Assembly: GCA_035222895.1 (NCBI GenBank)
Contig: JAVYIG010001820.1
Span: 186,001 to 250,000, forward strand
DNA: 64,000 nt
Source of the DNA: Strongylocentrotus droebachiensis
Taxonomy: Eukaryota; Echinodermata; Echinoidea; Camarodonta; Strongylocentrotidae
Direction of reading: 5' to 3'
The stretch's first letter is position 1; the number at the start of each line of letters is the position of its first letter. Shown in pieces: positions 1-8,775 of the stretch. A program made the position numbers and the translations under genes. A model generated the notes under the pieces. That model did no database searches. It was given only the letters and a program-made list of their open reading frames with translations, and was not told the origin of the DNA.

Positions 1-341
1 TCGAGGTAGACATAACATAGCGCCAGAAGTCCTATCCGTTTAACAGCTGTCTTTGCTGGAGGTTAAAAATTTGATGAAGGCACTATTAAAGATCACCTGT
101 AGCTTTTGAGACAGCTTTTGTCAGAAGAGAAACTACTTGTAATATTCAAAGATAAGAGATAGTCATTAAGTATTCATAAAAAGCGTACTTGAACTATACT
201 CCAAGTTTAAGGTGGTAAATTTAACTCTGAAAGCGAAAGATATTATCTTCCTCACCCTGTAAAAATGACCAGAATCAAGTATTGATACCGAACTATGTGA
301 ACAAACAAATGCCATGGAATCTTTGAAGGCTTCCATGGTAA
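1..341. other. Unannotated AT-rich stretch
   Basis: No coding, RNA or repeat signal that I can support. The short open frames here have no recognisable motifs. At 312-338 there is a small hairpin with 8-bp perfect arms, CCATGGAA and TTCCATGG, next to the larger inverted repeat that follows. Confidence 0.4.
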
Positions 342-470
342 GAGCGGGTTTGCGTTTACACCACGTATACTTTCGACAGGCATGCTTGGCCCAGAGATAG
401 AGCATGAGTGGGCACTTTTCAGGGCCAACTCCTGTCGAAAGAATACGTGATGCAACCGCAAACCTCGCTC
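342..470. repeat. Imperfect inverted repeat, about 50-bp arms
   Basis: The arm at 342-392 (starting GAGCGGGTTTGCG) is the imperfect reverse complement of 422-470 (ending CGCAAACCTCGCTC). Shared blocks are CTGTCGAAAG, ATACGTG and CGCAAAC. The spacer is about 29 bp. It could be the remains of a foldback transposon or one hairpin end of a larger repeat; no target duplication is visible. Confidence 0.55.
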
Positions 471-830
471 AAAACGAATGCCATGTTAACACTTTATTCG
501 CTTTAATAACACTACTCAATTCATTAGGTGGTCTGTCATCGACTGACCAGCTATTAATTTCGTCAGAATTGTCTTTCTCTATTTCCTTATTTATTATTTC
601 TATGATTTTTACAAATCAATAATTATTACACTCCCACTCTCTTCGGGATACCGGGCTTTTCATTTGAAAAATTGCCAGGTCGAACAAAACTGTTAATAAA
701 AACCTTAACAAAATTAATCAACAAATCAACTTTAAGAACAGTTGAAAAATTTCATTACAACAAGGAAAATCAAAATATGAAGTGCTTTAAATAATTTGTT
801 ACAACTTGTTTTCAAAGCAATGAACATTTA
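471..830. other. Unannotated AT-rich stretch
   Basis: I see nothing here beyond AT-rich sequence with short spurious open frames. It is the left flank of the BEL/Pao insertion. Confidence 0.4.
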
Positions 831-843
831 AAGACAAAAAAGG

Positions 844-2400
844 TTCACTGTGGCTGCAGCGAGGTCGATAATAAATCAAAAGTCTGAACAAAGGTTTCTA
901 CAGGAATTCATAGCTTTAATTGGAGTAATAATAATAATAATAATAATACATAACATTTATTAGGCGCTTAATACTGATGTTTCTGAGCGCACAGTGTTCT
1001 GATTAAGAAAAGACTATAACCCGTAGAATTAAATTAGAAGAAAAAGCAAAAATACAAAAGTAACATAGATAAGGTAAGAAAAACAGTGGCAATCAACTAA
1101 ATAAAGACAAATATGGTGCGCACCTCCATTGACCGACGCACAACTGCAATTTACAATTTGAAAAGATAGGTTTTGAGTAGAGATTTGAATTGAGATACAG
1201 AGGGGGCGCAGTGAATAAAGGCGGGCAGTTTGTTCCAGAGAGCGGGGGCAATAACTGAAAAGGCGCGGTCACCATACCGGGTGTTAGTGCGGGGTCCAGG
1301 TGTTAACAGTAATGTGGAAGATGAACGAAGTGTTCGTGACGACGTACGGGAACGTAAGGATATGAGATCGGAAAGGTAAGAGGGGGCTAAGCCATTGATA
1401 GCTTTGTAGCACAGGAGAAGAATTTTGAAGGATATGCGGTGGTGAATTTTAAGCCAATGTAGTGAGTTCAATATTGGAGTTATGTGCTCTGATTTACGCG
1501 AGAGAGTCACAAGCCGAGCAGCGCTATTCTGTACCCTTTGAAGTGGGACTAGATGTGACTGAGGGAGGCCAGAAAGAGAAGAATTACAGTAATCGATATG
1601 GGTCGAGACAAAAGCATGGACTAATTTTGAAGTTGTGGGTCGGTCAAAACTGTGGATAAATCACAGATAAAGAATCATAAATACAAGTACACCATAGCAT
1701 CATTAATATAGCAATAAACACAGTCTCTTTGAGAAAGTCATAAAATAATGTACACTGTGTCATGATCTTCATAACTTACTAAAATAACCCCAGTCACTAT
1801 TCTAGTCCATATGTATTAAATGGCTTTACATCAATACAAACTCACGCTACAAATGTCACAACTAGATTTCACTATAGCTTGAATCAATGAACTAAACAAT
1901 TATAAACTCCAAATCTCTACTTAGTGCTTCAGCACTCTCATAATATATCATCAAATTATTAGCAGTATCTTTACTCTCATCCTTGTTCTTAATATAAAAT
2001 CAAATATACATATATCATAACAGCATGGGCTTGCATGTCTTACATTACATTGCATACAACATCTCTCAGTAAGAAGTTCAAAACATACACACTAATTTAC
2101 ACTTTAAGTTTCAACAATTCATAGAAATAGATTCAATATACAACAAAACTAACCTCTTTGCCTGACATAATGACAAACTTAGAACTGAAATCTCCTTGAT
2201 GCTCTGGCAAAAAGGGGATTCTTGGACCTCAGCACAACCATGTTCTTGTAGCCTTCTGAGTGTTTGATATCAAGTGAATATCAATAGATGGCGCTATACT
2301 AGGCACCTTGCCTGAGGAAGTGCTATTACAAATATATGTGTATTCATGTCATGCATCAGTAGTACAAGAAACAAATGACTTGGGTGATAACTTAATTAAG
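844..2400 (-). repeat. Left (3') LTR of the BEL/Pao element, interrupted
   Basis: Matches 5800-6665 almost base for base on both sides of a 716-bp insertion (930-1645). About 24 bp present in the right LTR at the same point are absent here, so the insertion was accompanied by loss of target sequence. Other differences are a 4-bp indel near 1810, a small indel near 2278 and a handful of substitutions. If the LTR is instead delimited by terminal TG/CA, it would run to about 2416, where the plus strand reads ACAACA. Confidence 0.88.
930..1645 (-). mobile_element. 5'-truncated L2/CR1-like non-LTR retrotransposon
   Basis: On the minus strand the sequence encodes the thumb and C-terminal end of a non-LTR reverse transcriptase. 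In order I read a DYCNSLLSGLP motif, QNSAARLV, HITPILNSLHWL, KILLLCYKAINGLAPSYLSDL, and YGDRAFSV...LWNKLP, which is the usual ending of L2/CR1-clade ORF2. The part from 1151 to 1510 is open. The 3' end lies at the left and consists of a GCGC-stemmed hairpin followed by a trinucleotide (ATT on the minus strand) tail at about 928-949. It sits inside the left LTR of the BEL/Pao element and is therefore younger than it. Confidence 0.85.
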
Positions 2401-2846
2401 TGCAACTGTCACAACATGGCTCCTTTAAATTAAGAATTAAATTACCCTAAGAACGCCATTACAAATAAACAAAATGGTCGACAGCCTCGGCTAAATCTAA
2501 AGCATCCGAATACAATTGTAAAGCTTAAAACTTGCATAGCATAATATATGTCGCTTAAATTCAATGTCACACAAGTACGAACAAAGTACTCATGTTATAA
2601 TACACTGTCAAAAAAATGGAATAAGTACATAATCAAATAGAAGCATTTAAATGGTGAATCTTAGATTATACATCATATTCTTCAAACAGTTATCTGTAGT
2701 CTCTCGGACCCTGAAAAAACAAACAAATGCATAAATTAGATATCCGTATTCTTGACTTGAGTCTGTACTTTGCACATTCACTGAATCAATTTCTCGGTGA
2801 ATTAAAGTTCAAATTAAAGGCAATGTCTGAAGTTTGATCATTTAGG
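2401..2846 (-). other. 3' non-coding internal region of the BEL/Pao element
   Basis: Lies between the last integrase-like codons and the 3' LTR. It has no open frame of note. A purine-rich stretch suitable as a polypurine tract is not obvious; the bases next to the LTR on the minus strand read AAAGGAGCCATG. Confidence 0.45.
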
Positions 2847-3356
2847 TTATAGTTCGTGAATAAAAGTATCGGTCTTCAGTCCTGTGGCTCCTTGGCCGGG
2901 AATTCTTCCTGGTCTACGTTCGGAACAAGAACTAGCTTGAATAGGGCGATCGAGGTAACTCAAGGTACTCTGTCTCTCCCTCACTCCACCCATGTGGCTC
3001 AAAGTAGGTACATTGCATTTGAAGGCAATGAAGTCACACTCCTCTCTCAGAAGAAAGTCCTTCACTCTTAGGATGCCACCATTGTCTATGAAGGGGTCAA
3101 GATGATGCAGACGACTTTCATTGTGACGTTTGTCACCCTCTACTGCTTGCATTACATCGAAGGTCTTCCTTTGAGTCAACCTTTTGATCTCCTTTTCAGC
3201 TTGCTGGAGTAGTTCGGCAGATAGAGAGTTTCCATCACCACATTCTTGACACCACCTTTCTCTTCTCTCTTGTCCCATCTTGCATAGCAACGTCTCGGTA
3301 TAAAGTAAGATCTGAGACGTACACAGTTTGCCACAGCTTTCTTCGCTCGACACCAA
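2847..3356 (-). pseudogene. BEL/Pao integrase remnant
   Basis: The open frame of about 169 codons carries pieces of a BEL-type integrase. Around residues 50-100 it resembles the N-terminal zinc-binding region (a run ending SRLHHLDPFIDNGGILRVK, a typical BEL/Pao motif). Directly afterwards it jumps to the motif found near the C-terminal end of the catalytic core (CNVPTLSHMGGVRERQ). The catalytic D,D-35-E segment that should lie between them is deleted. The frame overlaps the end of the protease frame in another phase, so at least one frameshift separates them. It ends at 2847 with no recognisable C-terminal domain. Confidence 0.7.
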
Positions 3357-4585
3357 CTAGAGAGATGATCAAATCGTTCCAATTCGAGCTTGTCTACTTT
3401 CTGCACATGGGTCCTACTTTTCACTTCAAGATCTTTAGAAAGATCTACAGCTTCTGGCTTTCCCTCATCTGGAGTGAAGTCGGCCTCTAGAAGTCGATCA
3501 ACATGAAGAGGTGCTTTCTCTTCCTTCATGGTCGCTGAATGAGTGAAGTTCACTTCTAATCGATGTCCATTTACATGTAGCTGTACCTCATCAGGCACAA
3601 ATCGTACTGTTGTGCGATGACTCACACCCAAAGGATCGTTGTGACTATCGGCATACCCTGCATTTACTGTGCCAACAATGCTCCATCCCAGATCCGTCTG
3701 GATTGCATATGGACCTCTATCATCAGGAGAGTGGATAACATCGCGTGGAGCAAGAGCCTTGGCACAGTCGTAGCCGATCAGGAGTCCTATTTCAACATCT
3801 TGAAGAGGAGCTATCATGTCAGCAATCCTGGACAGATGTCGGAAGGATCTTGCCATGTCAGGAGTAGGGATGTGATGTCGATCTGCTGGCATGATGTCTC
3901 TCGTGAAGGTAGGAGGGAGGTTGATGATCTTCTTGGGGTCGTTGAATGCTTTCACCTGAAGACCAGTCACCTTTTCACTTGAAATTCTCTCATTCGCCCT
4001 GGTCATGGTAGAGAGTAGCAGGTTTACCTCTGATCCTTTAACTCTCATCGCCTCCTTAGTATTCGTGAGAATAAAGGATGTGTCAGATTGTGTATCCAGC
4101 AAGGCATACACTAATTTATCCTTGTCGCAGGACTCGTGAGACAGCCACACAGGAACGATCATTGTTGACTTTGTAGTATGACTGGAATCAGAATTTGATG
4201 CATAGGATGTTGACTCCAAGGTTTCAATGTTACATGTATCTCTATCTCTGTTGGTAGCATCCTGTCGTCTTTCTTTCCACTCATCATCATGTAGAACAGT
4301 AGGATGCTTCCCTCTGCATGAAGAGCATGTATTTCGCTTGTTACATCTCCTTGATATATGTCCCTTCTCAAGGCAGCCGAAACAGAGTCCATTTTCCATA
4401 ACAATCTTTCTCTTCTTCTGCATCGTCTCTGAGTTGAAGGAAGAACATTCAGTGAGGTGATGTCGACCCTTGCAGAAGATGCATGAAAAAGTCTCTCTCT
4501 CAGCACTCAGCAGAGCCATCTCTCTGATTCTGATGATGAGTTTCTGTCTGCATAAAGCTGGAAGTAGCTGATTTCTTACTTTCAT
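3176..4585 (-). pseudogene. BEL/Pao zinc-knuckle and aspartic protease region, RT deleted
   Basis: This 469-codon frame starts with three Cys/His clusters: CIFCKGRHHLTEC, CFGCLEKGHISRRC and CSSCRGKHPTVLH. That is the usual BEL/Pao nucleocapsid-like set. It continues with the protease (DUF1758/A16 family) carrying the active-site-like LLDTQSDTSFI and a later LIGYDCAKAL segment. After the linker that normally leads into reverse transcriptase (LLEADFTPDEG) the sequence jumps to the short region that normally lies after RNase H (LELERFDHLSSWCRAKKAV). Reverse transcriptase and RNase H are thus absent through an internal deletion. BEL/Pao usually has one Gag-Pol frame; here a stop at 4602 and a frameshift near 4510 separate it from Gag. 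Confidence 0.85.
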
Positions 4586-4601
4586 TCGAGGTCTGCAGAG
4601 A

Positions 4602-5714
4602 TTAAAGAGATGTTACAGGGTCACAAGCTACTATAGCTTCTTCTTCAATAAAGTCGGTGAAAACAGAAAAGGGTGGGAATGTCTCCCACTCTCGCCTCCA
4701 GTGCACGACCTTCCTGCTCCATTTCACGACCAACCAATCTGGGAGTTTCATCAGTAGCTTTCGGTTTTCTCGTTCATCATCAAGATGGCTTAAATGATGA
4801 ACATACTTCGAAGCTGTGTCACACTGCTTCAAAAAGTCTCCAAGTCTCCTTAGACCAAATGCATCTCTGGAACCCACTCTTGGCCAGGAGTCTAGCTTAT
4901 CACGATAGGCATTGGATACCACAAATGGATCTCCATATCTCTGCTCCAATACCTTCTTTGCCTCGTTGTATCCTGCAGCATCTCCAATCATGGAATAACC
5001 TTGAACCAGGGATCTCGGCTCACCAGTAAGGTACTTTAAAAGAAAGTAGAACCTTTCTTCGATGGGAATTCCTCGATGCTCGATTAAGGCGTCGTAGCTT
5101 CTCTTCCATGATGTATAATCAAGCGGATTGCCTGAGAAATGTCCGGGCTCCGGAAGAGGTAGTCTGTTCAAGCAGAGCAGCTCCTTTAAACTGTTGGCGA
5201 GAACATCTTCGTTGCTGGGCTTGTCTGCTGGTTGATGACTTACTTCATCATCTTTCTTGGTTGCAGGCTCCATGGGAGAGACGGGTGCTTGTTCGTTGAC
5301 CCAGTCTCGAACTCTTGGTTTTGGTGAGCGGGAACCAGACTTCGAAGCGTGAGTTCCGCCTTTCAACTGTATAATGATTCTCATGGTCTCTCTCATCAAG
5401 GATGAGTGGTCCTCTTCCATCTCATCAAGCTTATCTTCACCATCATCTTCGAGACTTGCTGAAGGAGCTAAGTCAGCGAGCACTTCTTGAGTAGCTATGG
5501 CTTTGTCCATAGCTTCCTGTACTTTGTTGCGGGATTCTTTAATCACCTCAGCTTGGATGTCGTCTTCTACAATAAGCTCACGATGCTTATTTGCTATTCT
5601 ACTCCAGAGTCGAATGGCGACTTTCCATGACTTCACTGCGACATCCGCTTGGTGCTTGATACCCTTCTCTGTGGGTCTTCTATCCCTTTTGCTCGCTTCT
5701 TCTCCTTCAGACAT
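4602..5714 (-). pseudogene. gag: BEL/Pao Gag (DUF1759)
   Basis: The frame of 370 codons starts at an ATG about 85 bp inside the 5' LTR. The first 150 residues are charged and probably coiled coil. Residues about 190-340 form the DUF1759 domain, recognisable from LPLPEPGHFSGNPLDYTSWK, then ERFYFLLKYLTGEPRSLVQGY and the LEQRYGDP segment. This is the structural protein of BEL/Pao particles. A TAA interrupts the frame at 4602 where a Gag-Pol fusion would be expected to continue into the zinc knuckles, so the copy is counted as degenerate although Gag itself is intact. Confidence 0.85.
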
Positions 5715-5799
5715 GATGACGGTCTCTAGCTAGTGATGGAAGATTCACTTCTTGGAATGAACCACTCTGCTCGATCTGATGTCATCACACAGAAGAGTT
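5715..5799 (-). other. 5' leader of the BEL/Pao element
   Basis: Short non-coding spacer between the 5' LTR and the Gag start. I could not identify a primer-binding site: no clear TGG plus tRNA 3'-end complement directly follows the LTR. Confidence 0.4.
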
Positions 5800-6665
5800 T
5801 TCACTGTGGCTGCAGCGAGGTCGATAATAAATCAAAAGTCTGAACAAAGGTTTATACAGGAATTCATAGCTTTAATTGGAGTAATCATGTCGTTCCAATT
5901 CATTCCGTGAAAACTGTGGATAAATCACAGATAAAGAATCATAAATACAAGTACATCATAGCATCATTAATATAGCAATAAACACAGTCTCTTTGAGAAA
6001 GTCATAAAATAATGTACACTGTGTCATGATCTTCATAACTTACTAAAATAACCCCAGTCACTATTCTAGTCCATAATTATGTATTAAATGGCTTTACATC
6101 AATACAAACTCACGCTACAAATGTCACAACTAGATTTCACTATAGCTTGAATCAATGAACTAAACAATTATAAACTCCAAATCTCTACTTAGTGCTTCAG
6201 CACTCTCATAATATATCATCAAATTATTAGCAGTATCTTTACTCTCATCCTTGTTCTTAATATAAAATCAAATATACATATATCATAACAGCATGGGCTT
6301 GCATGTCTTACATTACATTGCATACAACATCTCTCAGTAAGAAGTTCAAAACATACACACTAATTTACACTTTAAGTTTCAACAATTCATAGAAATAGAT
6401 TCAATATACAACAAAACTAACCTCTTTGCCTGACATAATGACAAACTTAGAACTGAAATCTCCTTGATGCTCTGGCAAAAAGGGGATTCTTGGACCTCAG
6501 CACAACCATGTTCTTGTAGCCTTCTGAGTGTTTGATATCAAGTGAATTATAGATGGCGCTATACTAGGCACCTTGCCTGAGGAAGTGCTAATACAAATAT
6601 ATGTGTATTCATGTCATGCATCAGTAGTACAAGAAACAAATGACTTGGGTGATAACTTAATTAAG
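5800..6665 (-). repeat. Right (5') LTR of the BEL/Pao element
   Basis: 866 bp, matching the left LTR from TTCACTGTGGCTGCAG through to TTAATTAAG. It is uninterrupted and serves as the reference for the nested insertion in the left copy. The boundary is uncertain by about 15 bp at the outer end, because the left copy continues into a sequence ending ACAACA that is absent here. Confidence 0.9.
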
Positions 6666-6676
6666 ACAAAAAAGGT
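6663..6676. repeat. Direct repeat flanking the BEL/Pao element
   Basis: AAGACAAAAAAGGT occurs at both outer edges, at 831-844 and 6663-6676. Allowing for bases shared with the LTR ends, 10-11 bp are a true flanking duplication. That is longer than the 4-6 bp usual for this superfamily. Confidence 0.6.
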
Positions 6677-6689
6677 ACTTATGCCTGGA

Positions 6690-7292
6690 TAACATTTGGC
6701 ACGGGCGCCGCACGATAAATAGGTCTACGATTTTTCGGGCGATTTTGTGGGCATCGCAGGAGGCTACGGGCTACGATGTTTGTGTTTACATTATCTACGA
6801 GCATCGTGCCATTTCTTGTATTGGCCCTCGGGGGCAGACCGGGATACATCCGTACAGAGGCTGCTCGGAGATTGTACGGAAATCGTGCAATTTCAGTGCA
6901 ACACCCGTGCAGTCTCTGCAACCTCCGTACGGAAATCGTACGTAGCTCGTGCAGCTTCCGTGCAGATGTTGCGCGGAGAAGGCGCGGTGACCGTGCAGCC
7001 TCCGTGCCGTTTTTTCGGCGTCTGTTGCCCCCATGTTCACTGACAAATCGTGCGTTTGCTGCACGATCAGCGTGAGGCCTCCACGCAATGCCCGTGTGGG
7101 GGTTGTGCAATGCCACCTACGACGTGTCTACGGGCTTACGATTTTTCAAATTTGTTTAACTCCCCGCGATACAAAATCGTAGTCGCCGCAGAGCCCGTGA
7201 ATCCGTTCGAAAATCTCACGGCCGCCTCCTGCCTCCCCAGGGAGGCCGCACGGAAAAAGGGATACGGGCAGGATACGGGCCCCGTAGACTAA
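6690..7292. repeat. GC-rich island with short degenerate internal repeats
   Basis: Abuts the right flank of the BEL/Pao element and is much richer in G, C and CpG than its surroundings. Short variants of CGTGCAG, CCTCCGTGC, CCGTACGG and CTACGGGCT recur on both strands, many of them self-complementary. Arginine-rich open frames run through it in several phases, which is what such composition produces by chance, so I do not call a gene. It could be an unclassified DNA transposon or a decayed satellite. I found no clear terminal inverted repeats. Confidence 0.5.
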
Positions 7293-7496
7293 TCGCAGGC
7301 GAAATGTAAGCCAGAAAAGTTCAAAACAAACCTACTAAATCACAACCAAAATTAAAATAGTTTTTAAGAAATCACCTCAATTTTCGTTGAGACGGACCCG
7401 TGCAGACCTCCCTTCTCTTTGGTTACAACTGTCACCGACACCGCCACCCCAGGACACACCTCCATCGTTGCCTGATCCCCCCAATAGTGTCGGCAC

Positions 7497-7565
7497 TCAG
7501 ATTGTGCGGTTCGCTTGTCCTGGCTTCCCAACGTTATAATACGTAGTTTGAACCAACGGACAAAC
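7497..7565 (-). CDS. Possible terminal exon of an unrecognised gene
   Basis: A good 3' splice site (TTTTGCAG) precedes the segment at 7565. Read in phase 0 it encodes 22 residues (VCPLVQTTYYNVGK...) and stops at TGA. This phase fits the upstream candidate exon at 7939-8070. A second reading frame of the same DNA stays open for more than 60 codons to a donor-like GAG/GTGATT at about 7373, so the frame is not settled. I do not recognise the protein. It may belong to a transposon. Confidence 0.22.
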   Translation of the reverse strand, partial: VCPLVQTTYYNVGKPGQANRTI

Positions 7566-7938
7566 CTGCAAAACACCATGAACAAGTACATCATGCATTC
7601 ACTTCGAAAAGTCCAAAACTTTTAGTATAATGTATTACACTTTAAAAGCAAAATGAATAAATATATATCTTTTAATTACAATGAAGTGCCAAGATTCAAT
7701 TGAAAACACACATCAAGAATAACAAAACACATCAATATTGACACCTAGAGGTACAATGAATACTTCACACTACACTAAAATCTTAATATGATTATAATGT
7801 TTATGAATAAATATCTTTTTAATATTTCATGAAATCTTCACGATTAAAAATAACTTCCTTTACAATTCAACATCACTGACTTTTAAAGACCGCTCTTCAC
7901 AATTTTATCACAAAATTGTACAATAGCAAAATACAAAC

Positions 7939-8070
7939 CTCGATGACGTTTCCTTCCACCGTCAAACGTCTTTTTCTTGCACTGGCCGTGGCCTCTGACA
8001 CGGACACACTTTCCGGTTTGATGGAAGTGTCCACCAACTCCTCGTGGAAGTCTACCACCTCTGAAAAGAC
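7939..8070 (-). CDS. Possible internal exon, 44 codons
   Basis: Bounded by a polypyrimidine-rich acceptor (TATTTTTTAG) and a donor (CGAG/GTTTGT). The segment is exactly 132 bp and open in phase 0. Its translation has ordinary protein-like composition, beginning VFSEVVDFHEELVDTSIKPE and containing a basic ARKRR cluster. Joined in phase to the next downstream candidate exon it remains open to a stop. No family is recognised, and no upstream exon or promoter is evident. Another frame is open across the same DNA, so chance is not excluded. Confidence 0.25.
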
Positions 8071-8080
8071 CTAAAAAATA

Positions 8081-8620
8081 CAATTTGTATCAATAAAATA
8101 CAATTTACAACTATTTTAAGACATTGTGATACAGAGCCACCTCCCCACAAAAATACCAATATAAACCATTACAAAAAAGACTCCACGTATAAACAAATCA
8201 TTCATCATACCACCCTTCAAATGGAATTGCAAATAAATAAAGCCATATTTCCAAAAACTTAAATTCAAATGTAACTAAAATACATTAGCAACACCTAACC
8301 ACTTTCAGTTCCCAACTTCCAACCCATCACAAACATTTGAAATAATTGAATTTATAATGACGACGTGCATCTGATACATTACAGTCTCTCATGCAACCCC
8401 TCCCCCCTCCAAAAAAAAAACTCAACAACAACATTGAAGTACCTATTACATAACATATTATGTTATCCAACTTTAAACAACTTTATTACTAGTAATTCTG
8501 TCTCTCTACTCTTTAACCCTCTTCCTAATTCTGTTCACAAATCATCACACTTTCTCATCAATTACAAAAAGTAAATTTCTGTATATGTGCATAAAGCCGA
8601 CAAAATCATATTTTCTTATC
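8081..8620. other. Unannotated AT-rich stretch
   Basis: I see nothing supportable here beyond AT-rich sequence and a short A-run near 8411. Confidence 0.4.
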
Positions 8621-8775
8621 GAATTCCTTCATCAATTCGTTACAGAAACCAAAAATCAATTATTTTGCTAACCTTCAAATCACTCAATGGTCTGTCTCCA
8701 GAATATATCTCTGATCTTGTCTTAAAATATGTTCCATCAAAGTCCTTGCGTTCTGCATCTCAAAACCTCCTCTTA
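8621..8775 (+). mobile_element. L2/CR1-like reverse transcriptase scrap
   Basis: The plus-strand reading contains IRYRNQKSIILLTFKSLNGL followed by SPEYISDLVLKYVPSKSLRSASQNLL. This matches the conserved region just after the thumb of L2/CR1-clade ORF2, the same region seen at 930-1645 but from a clearly different family. Conserved sequence ends abruptly on both sides; a stop lies upstream at 8571. It is an old isolated fragment. Confidence 0.7.

Larger units (their letters stand above)
844..6665 (-). mobile_element. BEL/Pao LTR retrotransposon, internally deleted
   Basis: A retroelement read on the minus strand: right LTR (5800-6665) as 5' LTR, Gag (4602-5714), zinc-knuckle and protease region (3176-4585), integrase scrap (2847-3356), left LTR (844-2400) as 3' LTR. 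The Gag has the BEL-type DUF1759 signature, and the pol start has three Cys/His knuckles followed by a DTQSD protease motif, which together are characteristic of BEL/Pao. Reverse transcriptase, RNase H and most of the integrase are missing, so this copy cannot move by itself. The LTRs differ by only a few substitutions and small indels outside one nested insertion, so the insertion is recent although the coding part is broken. Confidence 0.9.

Noticed and set aside
6679..7292. Arg-rich open frames of 80-145 codons in the GC island
   Set aside because: Open frames exist in several phases on both strands with no protein-like pattern, so they reflect base composition.
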